From Bradyrhizobium nivariense (GTDB lineage: Bacteria > Pseudomonadota > Alphaproteobacteria > Rhizobiales > Xanthobacteraceae), in contig NZ_JARVWW010000002.1 of NCBI RefSeq assembly GCF_029846715.1, forward strand, positions 334,450 to 398,449: 64,000 bases of DNA. The letters are read 5' to 3'. Positions within the stretch are counted from its first letter, which is position 1, and each line of letters starts with the position of its first letter. A program made the position numbers and the translations under genes. Under the pieces are notes generated by a model. It ran no database searches. It was not told where the DNA came from and was given only the letters and a program-made list of their open reading frames with translations. Positions 15,494 to 24,826 of this stretch are shown piece by piece.

Positions 15494-15782
15494 ATGAAAG
15501 CATCACTTTGCATCGTAATCGTAGTTGTCGCGGTCTCCTGACCGGATCGGTCTTCGCGCAAACCTCCGCCCGAAAGGTCGACGGCACTCAAAGACATCGA
15601 GGCGACATCGCCTATATGGACGATTTATCCGCAGAGGTGCAGAAGGCCGCGACGCCTGCAAACGCTTCGACACCGCGATGAAGGACGTGAAGCTGCCGAA
15701 ATGCGAGAAGTGGGCGAACGACGAGACCGCCCTTCCCGCCAATGTGGAGCGCTTCTGCCACTGGTGGGGCCGCGGGTACTGA
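15494..15782 (+). pseudogene. frameshifted small secreted protein gene
   Basis: An ATG at 15494 opens what looks like a signal peptide (MKASLCIVIVVVAV), then stops at 15539. Shifting frame continues it (LTGSVFAQTSARKVDG and on to YMDDLSAEVQK), and a second shift gives a convincing tail, RDACKRFDTAMKDVKLP then KCEKWANDETALPANVERFC and HWWGRGY, ending at 15782. Three frames that join into one sensible exported Cys-containing protein indicate a gene with two single-base losses, or sequencing errors. The function of the intact protein is not known to me. Confidence 0.5.
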
Positions 15783-15808
15783 GGAGTGGGAGATGATGAC
15801 ATCATGCC

Positions 15809-15917
15809 CCTGTTTTGCCCGACGGGTCAAACGGTTTCGTTAAATCCGCAAGGGCTGGCGCTGGTCGTCAAGTTATTGATTTCGCTATCCTCGGCTACTG
15901 TGCATGGGGTTGTTTTC
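15809..15917 (-). repeat. interspersed repeat, copy A
   Basis: Two blocks on the minus strand, one ending CCCCATGCACAGTAG (15895-15917) and one reading CCGTCGGGCAAAACAGG (about 15810-15827), recur together in the same order at 62155-62297. The first block lies inside the ppk2 reading frame and supplies its stop codon. Confidence 0.6.
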
Positions 15918-16851
15918 CCGTTTTTTGTGCTCGCTTGTTGCCCGCCTTCTCCTCTTTCTCCAACGCCTTGCGCACCTCGTCGAATTCGCCCCGCGAGGCC
16001 TTGTCGGCGTGGGGGAAACGCAAATCGAGCTTTTCGAGCGCCGCGACGATGGCCGACCCGATCACGACGCGCGCGAACCATTTGTGGTCGGCCGGCACGA
16101 CATACCAGGGCGCATGAGGCGTTGCGGTGTGCCGGACGATGTCCTGATAGACCGCCTGATAGCGCGGCCACAGTGCGCGCTCCGTGATGTCGTCCATGGA
16201 GAACTTCCACTGCTTGGACGGATCCTCCAGCCGGTCGAGGAAGCGCTCGCGCTGCTCGTCCTTGGACAGATTGAGGAAGAATTTCAGCACCACGGTGCCG
16301 TTGCGCGAGAGGTAGCGCTCGAAGGCGGAGATGTCCTCGAACCGCTCCTTCCAGATGTTCTTGGTGACGAGCTTTGGCGGCAGCTTCTCCTTGGCGAGGA
16401 TCTCCGGATGCACGCGCGTCACCAGGCATTCCTCGTAATGGGAGCGGTTGAAGATGCCGATGTGGCCGCGTTCCGGCAGCGCGATCACATGGCGCCACAG
16501 GAAATCGTGGTCGAGCTCCTTGCTGCTCGGCGCCTTGAAGGCACTGACTTCGCACCCTTGCGGATTGATACCCTCGAAGATCGCCTTGATCGCAGAATCC
16601 TTGCCGCCGGCGTCCATCGCCTGGAACACGATCAGCACCGACCAGCGGTCCTGGGCGTAGAGCTTCTCCTGAAACGCGATCAGCCGCTTCTTGTTGGCGT
16701 CGAGAATCTCTTGCGCCTTCTCCTTGTCGAGGTCGCCCTTCTCGTTGGTCTTGTGGTCCTTGAGATGAAACTTGCCCGAACCATCGTAGCGGAATGGCGT
16801 GATGTAGCGGTCAAGTTCCTGGGCGAGCGATTTGGACGGCTTCTTGCTCAT
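15895..16851 (-). CDS. ppk2: polyphosphate kinase 2 family protein (PPK2)
   Basis: PPK2 enzymes move phosphate between polyphosphate and nucleoside (di)phosphates. The 318-residue protein has the P-loop-like motif DAGGKDSAIK (Asp80 to Lys89), the Walker-B-like GHIGIFNRSHYEECL, and conserved FERYLSRNGTVVLKFFLNLS, DPSKQWKFSMDDI and APWYVVPADHKWFARV, which is a complete single-domain PPK2. The start ATG at 16851 lies inside the 3' end of livM (41-base overlap), so it is probably translated from the same mRNA as the liv genes. The last residues, KQPHAQ, and the stop come from an interspersed repeat. Class (AMP, ADP or GDP preference) cannot be told by eye. Confidence 0.92.
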   Translation of the reverse strand: MSKKPSKSLAQELDRYITPFRYDGSGKFHLKDHKTNEKGDLDKEKAQEILDANKKRLIAFQEKLYAQDRWSVLIVFQAMDAGGKDSAIKAIFEGINPQGCEVSAFKAPSSKELDHDFLWRHVIALPERGHIGIFNRSHYEECLVTRVHPEILAKEKLPPKLVTKNIWKERFEDISAFERYLSRNGTVVLKFFLNLSKDEQRERFLDRLEDPSKQWKFSMDDITERALWPRYQAVYQDIVRHTATPHAPWYVVPADHKWFARVVIGSAIVAALEKLDLRFPHADKASRGEFDEVRKALEKEEKAGNKRAQKTGKQPHAQ

Positions 16852-17830
16852 GAGCGCGGGGCACCTTGCGTTGCGGCTTCAATCGGTCGAGCAAGCTACC
16901 AAGGATGCCCTTGGGAAGGAATATGATGAACAGCACGAGCAACACGCCGTAGACGAGATTGTCCCAGCCGACCGCCTTGGTACCAAAGCCGATGCGCAAG
17001 GTCTCGGCCAGCAGAATCGTGATGACAGCGCCGAAGGTCGGGCCGAGCGAGACGAACAGGCCGCCGACGATGGCTGCGAACACCATCTGGAGCGACACCG
17101 CGATGCCGCTGACGGTGTCGGGCGTGATGAACATCTGGTACTGGCAATAGATCGCGCCGGCCAGTGCCGTCATCAGCGCGCTGAGCAGCGTGATCTTCAG
17201 CTTCTCCGCGGTAACGTCGACGCCGGCCGCGGCCGCGGCGTCCTCGTCCTCCGAGATCGCCTCCAGCGCATAGCGGGCCATGCTGCGGTCGACCCAGTGC
17301 CAGACCGCGATGCCGAACAGCCAGACCCCGAGCGCGATCAGATACCAGGTGATCTTGTCGTCGAATTGCAGCGCCAGGAGCTTGTTGCCCGAGGCCCGGT
17401 TCGGCGTGTAGCCGAGCGAGCCGCCGGTATAGTCGCGCGTCGCCGTGATGACCTGGAGCACGATGCCGGAGAGCGCGAGCGTCACCAGCACGAAATAGTG
17501 CCCGGTGATGCGGAAACGAAAACAGGGATAGCCGACGATCAGCGCCAGCGCGCCGGCCGCAACCATACTGACGGGAATGCCGATCCAGGGCGACCATCCC
17601 AGGTGATTCCAGAGCAGGGCGGTGACATAGGCCCCGATCCCCATGAAGCCGCCATGGCCAAGCGAGACGAGGCCAAACCGCCCCATCATCGACCAGGACG
17701 TATAGGCGAACGACCAGATCAGGATCAGCACCAGGATGTGCAGATGATAGGGATCGCGATAGACGAAGGGCAGCGCGACCAGCGCCGCAAGTCCGATCCC
17801 CCACGCTGCAAGCCGTCCCGGTCCCATCAT
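16811..17830 (-). CDS. livM: branched-chain amino acid ABC transporter permease LivM
   Basis: A 339-residue inner-membrane permease. The ATG at 17830 overlaps the livH stop (ATGA); upstream residues in the same frame belong to another frame of livH. It has about ten hydrophobic segments with family motifs GRFGLVSLGHGGFMGIGAY, FRFRITGHYFVLVTLALSGI and the cytoplasmic ISEDEDAAAAAGVDVTAEKL loop that contacts the ATPases, then GLFVSLGPTFGAVI. It completes the Liv translocator with LivH. Its 3' end runs 41 bases into ppk2. Confidence 0.93.
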   Translation of the reverse strand: MMGPGRLAAWGIGLAALVALPFVYRDPYHLHILVLILIWSFAYTSWSMMGRFGLVSLGHGGFMGIGAYVTALLWNHLGWSPWIGIPVSMVAAGALALIVGYPCFRFRITGHYFVLVTLALSGIVLQVITATRDYTGGSLGYTPNRASGNKLLALQFDDKITWYLIALGVWLFGIAVWHWVDRSMARYALEAISEDEDAAAAAGVDVTAEKLKITLLSALMTALAGAIYCQYQMFITPDTVSGIAVSLQMVFAAIVGGLFVSLGPTFGAVITILLAETLRIGFGTKAVGWDNLVYGVLLVLFIIFLPKGILGSLLDRLKPQRKVPRAHEQEAVQIARPGT

Positions 17831-18708
17831 CGGCGCCTCGCAAGCAGGCCCGCGGGCCGGATGAACATCATGACGATGAAGAAGCCGAAGGCGAGCACAT
17901 AGCCCCATTCGAGATCGGAGAATAGGCCGCCGAGCGAGATGATCTCGGCGAAGACGAAGGCGGCGATGAAGCCGCCGATGAAATTGCCGAGGCCGCCGAG
18001 CACGCAGATCAGGAAGGTGATCGGCCCGAACGAAAGGCCGACGAAGGGATGCACGTCATATTGCAGCACCAGCAGGCAGGCGGCAAGCCCGGCCAGCCCG
18101 CCGCCGATCGCGGACGTAATGAGATAGATGCGCTTGGTATCAACGCCCATCAGCGCCATGATCTGCCGGTCCTGGGAGATGGCGCGGATCGCGGTGCCGG
18201 TGAAGGTCCGCGTCATGAACAGATAGACCGCGACCATGCCGACCAGCGCCGCCAGGAAGGATAGAAGTCGTGCGTAGCTGAAATGCATGTCGCCGAAGGC
18301 GAGCACCGGCAGGCGGATGCCGAGGTTGCGGAAGTCGATGCCGAAGGCGACGGTGGCAAAGCTCTGGAGTACGAACAGCACCCCGCCGGTCGCAAGCAAC
18401 TGGTTGATCGGCGGCGCTGTGAGCAGCGGCGCAATCACGAGATAATGCAGCGCCGCGCCAAGCACCGCGACCAGCAGGATGGTGAGCGGCGCGGCGAGGA
18501 AATAGCTGATGCCGTAATACTGCACCATGAAATACATGGCGTACATGCCGATCATCACCAACTCGGCGTAGCAGATCCAGGTCACGTCGATGACACCGAA
18601 GATCAGGTTGAGCCCGAGCGCGAGCAGCGCCAGCACGCCGCCGAGCAGGATGCCGTTGATCACGGCCTCCAGCAGGTAGATGTCGAAAATGTCCAAAAAT
18701 GCTTGCAT
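17827..18708 (-). CDS. livH: branched-chain amino acid ABC transporter permease LivH
   Basis: A 293-residue permease with about eight membrane segments, starting MQAFLDIFDIYLLEAVINGI and carrying the family motifs LALGLNLIFGVIDVTWICYA, TGTAIRAISQDRQIMALMGVD (ATPase contact) and VLGGLGNFIGGFIAAFVF. It lies 13 bases after livF and overlaps livM by four bases, so translation is probably coupled. It forms the translocator with LivM. Confidence 0.93.
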   Translation of the reverse strand: MQAFLDIFDIYLLEAVINGILLGGVLALLALGLNLIFGVIDVTWICYAELVMIGMYAMYFMVQYYGISYFLAAPLTILLVAVLGAALHYLVIAPLLTAPPINQLLATGGVLFVLQSFATVAFGIDFRNLGIRLPVLAFGDMHFSYARLLSFLAALVGMVAVYLFMTRTFTGTAIRAISQDRQIMALMGVDTKRIYLITSAIGGGLAGLAACLLVLQYDVHPFVGLSFGPITFLICVLGGLGNFIGGFIAAFVFAEIISLGGLFSDLEWGYVLAFGFFIVMMFIRPAGLLARRR

Positions 18709-18721
18709 GCCTGCATGAACC

Positions 18722-19425
<704 letters not shown>

Positions 19426-19426
<1 letters not shown>

Positions 19427-20196
19427 CACTGCCCTCCCGCGCGGCGGCGCGCTGCGGCGGCCGCGGCTTGCGTGGTCTCGGCATCGGTGCCGAGATAGAC
19501 CTCGATGACGCGCGGATCGCCGGCAACGGCACTCGGCAAACCTTCCGAGATCTTCTCGCCGTGATCGAGCACCATGACGCGATCGACGACGCGCATCAGC
19601 ACGCCCATGATGTGCTCGACCCAGATGATGGTGATGCCGAGCTCGTCGCGGATGTTGCGCAGCATGTCGGCCGCCTGCCCCATCTCGGCCTCGTCGAGAC
19701 CGCCGAGGCTCTCATCGGCCAGCAGAAGTTTTGGCGCGGTGGCGAGTGCTTTCGCCAGTTCGAGCTTTTTCAGGCCGGCTGCGCCCAGGCCATCGACGCT
19801 GGCATGACGATCAGTCGGCAGGCCGACCATCGCGAGCGATCGCTCGGCCGCCTCCTCGGCCCTGGCGCGGCTGTGGCGGCCCTGGCCGTAGAAGCCGGCG
19901 AGCGCGACGTTTTCGAAGATCGTGAGGCGGCGAAACGGCCGCGGGATCTGGAAGGTGCGGCCGATACCGCTGTTGATGATCCGGTGCGGTGCGAGGCCCG
20001 CGATCTCGGAGCCGCCGAACAGGATCGAACCGGACGTCGGCGCCAGCGTGCCGGAGAGCATGTTGAAGATGGTGCTCTTGCCCGAGCCGTTGGGGCCGAT
20101 CAGGCCGAGGATCTCGCCCTGATCGACTTTGAACGACACATTGTTGACGGCGGTGAAACCACCAAACCGTTTCACCAGCCCGCTGACTTCCAGCAC
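19426..20196 (-). CDS. livG: branched-chain amino acid ABC transporter ATP-binding protein LivG
   Basis: A 256-residue ATPase. The GTG at 20196 follows AAGGAG; the residues before it in the same frame (Arg/Ser/Cys-rich) are not credible. Motifs are GLIGPNGSGKST, LivG-typical GIGRTFQIPRPFRRLTIFEN, a divergent signature (VDGLGAAGLKKLELAKALA in place of LSGGQ), LLLADESLGGLDEAEM and IIWVEHIMGVLM. The signature change and Asp-Glu-Ser in Walker B are worth noting; both occur in part of the LivG family. The C-terminus is Ala-rich. Confidence 0.9.
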
Positions 20197-20227
20197 CGTC
20201 CCGCTCTCCTTGCTCCGCGTAGTTGCG

Positions 20228-21550
20228 CTACTGGTTGCTGTAGGTGGTGCCCTTCGGCAGCGGCAGCACGGCCTCGCGCTGCGCCTGGCTCTTGGGCCAC
20301 ACCACGGAGGATTTGTCATCGATGTACTGGATCACGACCGGGAACGAGCGCTCGTTCTGGCCCGCCATCGGCGTACCCTCGCCGTAGAACTTGACGCCGA
20401 AGCCGAGCATGGTACCGCCCTCGGGGATGTCAGTGTCGAGCGCGGCCTTGCGCAGCGCATCCGGATCGACCCCGCCATATTTCTTGATCGCGCGCGGCAG
20501 TACGTCATTCATGAACACATAAGTGTTGGACGCACCGATGCCGACATGGGCCGAGCGGATAGCGACGCCGGGCCGGATCTTGTCGAACTCCTCGCCGACC
20601 ATCTTGATCACCGGCGGGAGCTTGGGGTCCATGGTCTTCTGGTTGGCAAGCCAGATCGAGATCGGGTCGGTGTTGAAGATGTAGGTGGCATCGGCCCCCA
20701 TGCCTTCCTTCAGCTTCTCATAGACGCCGTAGCCCGCACCGTGCCCCATCAGCGCGCCGAACTTCAGGCCCTGCTCGCGCGCCTGACGCAGCAACAGCGT
20801 GATATCAGGGTTGTAGCCGGTGTGGAAAATGACGTCGGGCTTGGCGCGCTTCAACTTGGTCACCAGCGCGGAGAGGTCAGGCGCGGTGGCCGAATAGCCC
20901 TCCTTCATCACGACGTTGAAGCCCGCCTTCTTCGCGCCGGCCTCGTTGCCCTTGGACACATCGACGCCATAGGCGCCGTCCTCGTGAATGATGGCGACGC
21001 GCAGATCCTTCGGCTCCTTGTCGAACTTCGCCTTGGCGTTCTGCGCGATGAAATCCATCGTCATCATGCCGAACTGGTCGCCGCTCGCCTGCGGGCGAAA
21101 CACGTATCTGTAGCCCTTCTCGTTGAACACGGCCGACGAGATGCAGGTCGTCATCCACATGAACTTCTTGAGCTGCTCGACGCGGGCCGCGACCGGCACG
21201 CATTGCGCCGAGGAGAAGAAGCCGAGCACCATGTCCACCTTCTCCTGTTCGAGCAGGCGGACGGATTCGTTGATGGCGATGTCGGGCTTGCTCTGCGCGT
21301 CGGCGTAGACCGCCTCGATCTTGTAGCCCTCGACGCCGGTCTTGGCGAAATGATCGAGGACGATCTTTGCACCGATATAGCCGAGCTCAGAACCGCCGCC
21401 GGCGAGAGGCCCGGTCAGGTCGAAAACGACGCCGATCTTGATCTTCTTCTCTTTGCCTTGATCTTGGGCTTGGGCGGAGACCGCCAAGCCCGTCGCGGCA
21501 ATCGCGACCAACAGCCCACGTACCAAACGGGCAGCCATGCGCACGCGCAT
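20228..21550 (-). CDS. ABC transporter periplasmic binding protein (LivJ/LivK, Peripla_BP_6 type)
   Basis: A 440-residue receptor encoded first in the liv-type operon. The ATG at 21550 follows GGGAGG, and residues 1-29 are a Sec signal (ending AVSAQAQD). The mature protein opens KKIKIGVVFDLTGPLAGGGS, the class I binding fold, with VDMVLGFFSSAQCVPVAARV and VAIIHEDGAYGVDVSKGNEA. The homologues transport branched-chain amino acids, amides, urea or aromatic acids, so the substrate should not be assumed from the operon name. Confidence 0.9.
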   Translation of the reverse strand: MRVRMAARLVRGLLVAIAATGLAVSAQAQDQGKEKKIKIGVVFDLTGPLAGGGSELGYIGAKIVLDHFAKTGVEGYKIEAVYADAQSKPDIAINESVRLLEQEKVDMVLGFFSSAQCVPVAARVEQLKKFMWMTTCISSAVFNEKGYRYVFRPQASGDQFGMMTMDFIAQNAKAKFDKEPKDLRVAIIHEDGAYGVDVSKGNEAGAKKAGFNVVMKEGYSATAPDLSALVTKLKRAKPDVIFHTGYNPDITLLLRQAREQGLKFGALMGHGAGYGVYEKLKEGMGADATYIFNTDPISIWLANQKTMDPKLPPVIKMVGEEFDKIRPGVAIRSAHVGIGASNTYVFMNDVLPRAIKKYGGVDPDALRKAALDTDIPEGGTMLGFGVKFYGEGTPMAGQNERSFPVVIQYIDDKSSVVWPKSQAQREAVLPLPKGTTYSNQ

Positions 21551-21645
21551 CAAAACCTCCCTGGACGATTGTGCATTGCATTCTTTTTGCTTTTGCTTTT
21601 TTGTCCATCACATGGGCTGAGCGCAGCGATGTCAAGCCTCGCGCA

Positions 21646-22350
21646 TCAGCGCGACGCGAACTGCTGCTCGACGAAGGCCGTGACAAATCGCGGCATGGAC
21701 GGCGTGAGATCACTCATCCCACGCACGAGATGAATGGCCGACAGTTCAGGCTCGACCTCGCGCGCCAGATTGGCTTCGATCCGCGCACGCGCCACGTGAC
21801 CCGGCAGGTCCAGGTTGATGACCTGCATCATTGCAACCGTGGGGCCGGTGACGACACAGTGCCAGTCCGGTTCGGCCCGGTAGTCGGCCGCGGTCAGCCC
21901 GGTCTCTTCCTCGAGTTCGCGGACAACGCTGCCGGAAATGTCGAGCGTGTCGCCCCTGACGTCGTCGAGATCGGGCGTGCCCGACGGGAAATAGATGCGC
22001 CCCGCATTGGCGGTGTGCTGCGCCATCTCACCCATGATGAAGGCGCCGTCGGAGGCGCGCAGCGCGCCCATGCCAAAACCATTGAACACGGCCTTGTCGG
22101 GAAAGCCCCAGTCGCGCCAGGCGAGGAAGCTCGCGAAATCGGTCTCGAAATAGGTCGCGGCGAGATGGCCGTCGGTAAACACGGCATCGCGCCCGAGCAG
22201 GACGCGGCCGTTCCAGATTTTTGGCCGCTCACGCTGCTTCTCGGCGAAATGCGCCGCGATCTCGGCGCCGCGCTCCTCCGCGAACGGCCAGGCGATCGGC
22301 CGCACGGCAAGATCAAGCGTCGTGACGCGATGGATGATTGGTGACGTCAT
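21646..22350 (-). CDS. NUDIX hydrolase
   Basis: A 234-residue protein with a NUDIX box spread over residues about 130-155: the Gly of GTPDLDDVRGDTLDISGS followed by VVRELEEETGL, which supplies the REUXEEXGU core. Such enzymes hydrolyse nucleoside diphosphates linked to another moiety. The N-terminal 110 residues are an extra beta-rich domain, longer than in MutT-type enzymes. It sits between two transporter binding-protein genes on the same strand, 29 bases after one, so it may be cotranscribed without functional link. Confidence 0.85.
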   Translation of the reverse strand: MTSPIIHRVTTLDLAVRPIAWPFAEERGAEIAAHFAEKQRERPKIWNGRVLLGRDAVFTDGHLAATYFETDFASFLAWRDWGFPDKAVFNGFGMGALRASDGAFIMGEMAQHTANAGRIYFPSGTPDLDDVRGDTLDISGSVVRELEEETGLTAADYRAEPDWHCVVTGPTVAMMQVINLDLPGHVARARIEANLAREVEPELSAIHLVRGMSDLTPSMPRFVTAFVEQQFASR

Positions 22351-22379
22351 GACGCCTGATGACCACGCCTTCGCGTCAG

Positions 22380-23405
22380 TTATTTGGCGCTCCCCGTGGT
22401 CTTCTTGGCCTGCTCGACGTATTTGTTGGTAAAGGTCTTGGCGACGTCGATCTTGGCGTTGGCCACCTCGGGCGAGCCAACGCTGAACACCGCGAGCACG
22501 GCGTCAGCGCCCTTCGGGTCCATCTTGCCGGTTTCGGAGAACATCGGGATCGTGTTCTTCAGCGCCGCGAGATAGAGGTCCTTGTTCTTGCCGACCGTCT
22601 CCTCCGGCATCTTCGCCATGATCTCCTCGGGCGAGTGCGAGTGGATCCAGGCGAGCGTGCCCAGGATCGCGTTGGTGAGCGCCTGCGTCTCCTTCTCGTG
22701 GCCGGCAATCCAGGCTGCCGTCGAGTACAGCGCGCCGCCCGGATATTCCCCGCCGAACGTCTCGAGCGTATCCTTCTGCGTGCGGGTGTCCGAGAGGATG
22801 CGCAGATCCTTGTGGCTGCCCTGGAGCACGGTCACGGACGGATCGAGCATCACGGCCGCGTCGATCTGGCCCTGCTCCATCGCGGCGACCGCAGTGGCGC
22901 CGAGGCCGACGCCGATCACGGCGGTGCCTGCGGGATCGAGCCCGTTCTTCTTGAGCATGTATTTGAGGAAGAAGTCCGTGGAGGAGCCGGGCGCGCTGAC
23001 GCCGATCTTCTTGCCGGCGAGGTCCTTGATCGACTTGATCTCGTTCGTGTGCGAGGGCGAAACCACCAGCACGAGACCGGGATAGCGGTCATAGACGACG
23101 AAGGCCTGGAGCTCCTGCTTCTTGGCCGCGAGGTTGACGCAATGGTCGAAATAGCCGGAGACCACATCGGCGCTGCCGCCGAGCACGGCCTTGAGCGCGT
23201 CCGAGCCGCCCTTGAGGTCCACGAGCTCGACGTTGAGGCCGGCCTTCTCGTATTCGCCGAGCTGTTTGGCCAGCACCGTCGGCAGGTAGCACAGGCAGGC
23301 GCCGCCGCCGATCGCGATGGTGACCTTGCTTTGCGCCGCGGCAAGACCGGTGGTGAGCGTCAGCGCGAGCAACGCGCCGGCGAGCCTGGCAATCGTGTTC
23401 TTCAT
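22380..23405 (-). CDS. ABC transporter binding protein, SsuA/NMT1-THI5 type
   Basis: A 341-residue periplasmic receptor for a nitrate/sulfonate/taurine-class importer. The ATG at 23405 follows GGAGGAAACC, and the signal ends GLAAAQSK. Family traits are GGGACLCYLPTVLAKQLGEY, KGGSDALKAVLGGSADVVSG and KDLAGKKIGVSAPGSSTDFF. Its likely membrane partners are the SsuC-like permease and SsuB-like ATPase at 27499-29102, about 4 kb away on the same strand with an unrelated sigma-factor operon between. The ligand is unknown. Confidence 0.88.
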   Translation of the reverse strand: MKNTIARLAGALLALTLTTGLAAAQSKVTIAIGGGACLCYLPTVLAKQLGEYEKAGLNVELVDLKGGSDALKAVLGGSADVVSGYFDHCVNLAAKKQELQAFVVYDRYPGLVLVVSPSHTNEIKSIKDLAGKKIGVSAPGSSTDFFLKYMLKKNGLDPAGTAVIGVGLGATAVAAMEQGQIDAAVMLDPSVTVLQGSHKDLRILSDTRTQKDTLETFGGEYPGGALYSTAAWIAGHEKETQALTNAILGTLAWIHSHSPEEIMAKMPEETVGKNKDLYLAALKNTIPMFSETGKMDPKGADAVLAVFSVGSPEVANAKIDVAKTFTNKYVEQAKKTTGSAK

Positions 23406-23543
23406 TGGTTTCCTCCGTTCGGCTGGCCGCACCATAGAGCAGCGGGCCCGGGTTGAGAAGCATGGCCTAAGGCACTGGCCATCGGCCTTTCGGCGCAATA
23501 GCATGGACGCACAACAACAAACTTGTGACGGGGAGGATCATCC

Positions 23544-23993
23544 ATGAATCGCCTTGCAATCGGGCTGTCGATCGCCACCGCTTTTGCCGCCGGGTGCGGC
23601 GCAACCCACCTGATGCGGCCGGCGCTGGCCGCCGAGAATATCGCTCCGCAGATCATCCACACCGCCGAGATGGAGAGCGATGCGCTCGGGAACGCCAACA
23701 ATGTCGGTTACCGTTCCAAGATGTTCGCGAGCGCCGATGGCGCCACCATCTCGATCCAGGTCGGCAATGTGCCCAAGCACATGCATCCCAACACCAACGA
23801 GATCCAGTACATTTTAGAGGGCACCGGCACGATCTGGTTCGGCGACAAGGAAGTGACGGTGAAGCCGGGCGACCTCGTCATCATCCCGAAGGGGACGCCG
23901 CATGGCGGCACCAAACCGATCAGCGGACAGGTCAAGGCGATTGCGATCAAGACGCCGCCGCAGGCGCCGGATGATACCAAGCTCTTGGATTGA
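23544..23993 (+). CDS. exported cupin-domain protein
   Basis: A 149-residue single-domain cupin with an N-terminal signal (MNRLAIGLSIATAFAAGCGA, cleavage probably after LAA). Cupin motif 1 is seen as VPKHMHPNTNEIQYILEGTG (metal ligands His, His, Glu) and motif 2 as PGDLVIIPKGTPHGG with its His. A metal-binding periplasmic role is inferred; the substrate is unknown. A clear GGGGAGG precedes the ATG. It is transcribed opposite to its neighbours. Confidence 0.85.
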   Translation: MNRLAIGLSIATAFAAGCGATHLMRPALAAENIAPQIIHTAEMESDALGNANNVGYRSKMFASADGATISIQVGNVPKHMHPNTNEIQYILEGTGTIWFGDKEVTVKPGDLVIIPKGTPHGGTKPISGQVKAIAIKTPPQAPDDTKLLD

Positions 23994-24052
23994 GCTTTCG
24001 CACTGCCCGGAGGCTCGCGCCGATGCGCGGGCCTGCATGCTGAATGTCCGGG

Positions 24053-24826
24053 CTAGATCGGGCGCGCCTGCTTCCGGATCTCGTTCGCGATCGGCTTGAG
24101 GGTATCCCCCGGAAGCTGGCCGACGAGCGTGTAACCCATGCCACCATCCGCCCACACGAAGCCCGCGACACCGCCGGTCGATTGCGGCATCATCGGCGTA
24201 TCCAGATTGCGGTTGCTCATCGGCCGCGTCAGCACAACGAGGCGGTCGCCGCGATCATCATCGTACATGAACATCGCAGCCGGACCATGCGACGTCGCAA
24301 CCAGGCGACCGCCCATCAGCCGATAACCCGAGACGGAGAGATCCGGCACCTTCACCGGCTGCTTCAGCCGGTCGGAGACCCATTGCGTGAGCTCGGAACT
24401 GTTGGACGCTCTTATCTCGACCGGCCGCACGCGGTCCGGTGCGTAGACGTTATAGGAGTAGGCGGCCTCCTGCGCCAACGACGACAGTCCGTTCGATCCC
24501 TCCTGTAGAAGACTGTGCATGGTCCAGCCGCCGAGACCGCCGAGGCCGAGGAGCAGCAGTGCCGCAATCGCCCCCCACGCCCGCCGAGGACGCCGCCTCC
24601 GGCCCTCGATGACGTGCGACAGGTTCAACTCGGCGGGCAATGGCTCGTCGGCGATTGACGCCAGCGCGCCGCGCAGCTGCTCACGCTGGGTGGCGAAGGC
24701 CGCGACACGTCCGGCGACATCCGGATGATCGTCCAGATAGGATGCGACCTCCGCGCGACGCTCGGGCTCGAGCGCCTGGTCCACAAAGGCGTGGAGATCG
24801 TCCTCCGTGATCGGCCGCTGGTTCAT
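24053..24826 (-). CDS. membrane anti-sigma factor
   Basis: A 257-residue protein: residues 1-65 form a cytoplasmic anti-sigma-like helical domain (TEDDLHAFVDQALEPERR and on), residues about 84-101 a single membrane segment (WGAIAALLLLGLGGLGGW), and the rest a periplasmic domain. The usual HxxxCxxC zinc motif is absent. It overlaps the ECF sigma gene by four bases, the normal layout for a sigma and its inhibitor. The outer domain would sense the signal; a link to the copper-binding-like DUF305 protein in the same operon is only inference. Confidence 0.88.
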   Translation of the reverse strand: MNQRPITEDDLHAFVDQALEPERRAEVASYLDDHPDVAGRVAAFATQREQLRGALASIADEPLPAELNLSHVIEGRRRRPRRAWGAIAALLLLGLGGLGGWTMHSLLQEGSNGLSSLAQEAAYSYNVYAPDRVRPVEIRASNSSELTQWVSDRLKQPVKVPDLSVSGYRLMGGRLVATSHGPAAMFMYDDDRGDRLVVLTRPMSNRNLDTPMMPQSTGGVAGFVWADGGMGYTLVGQLPGDTLKPIANEIRKQARPI

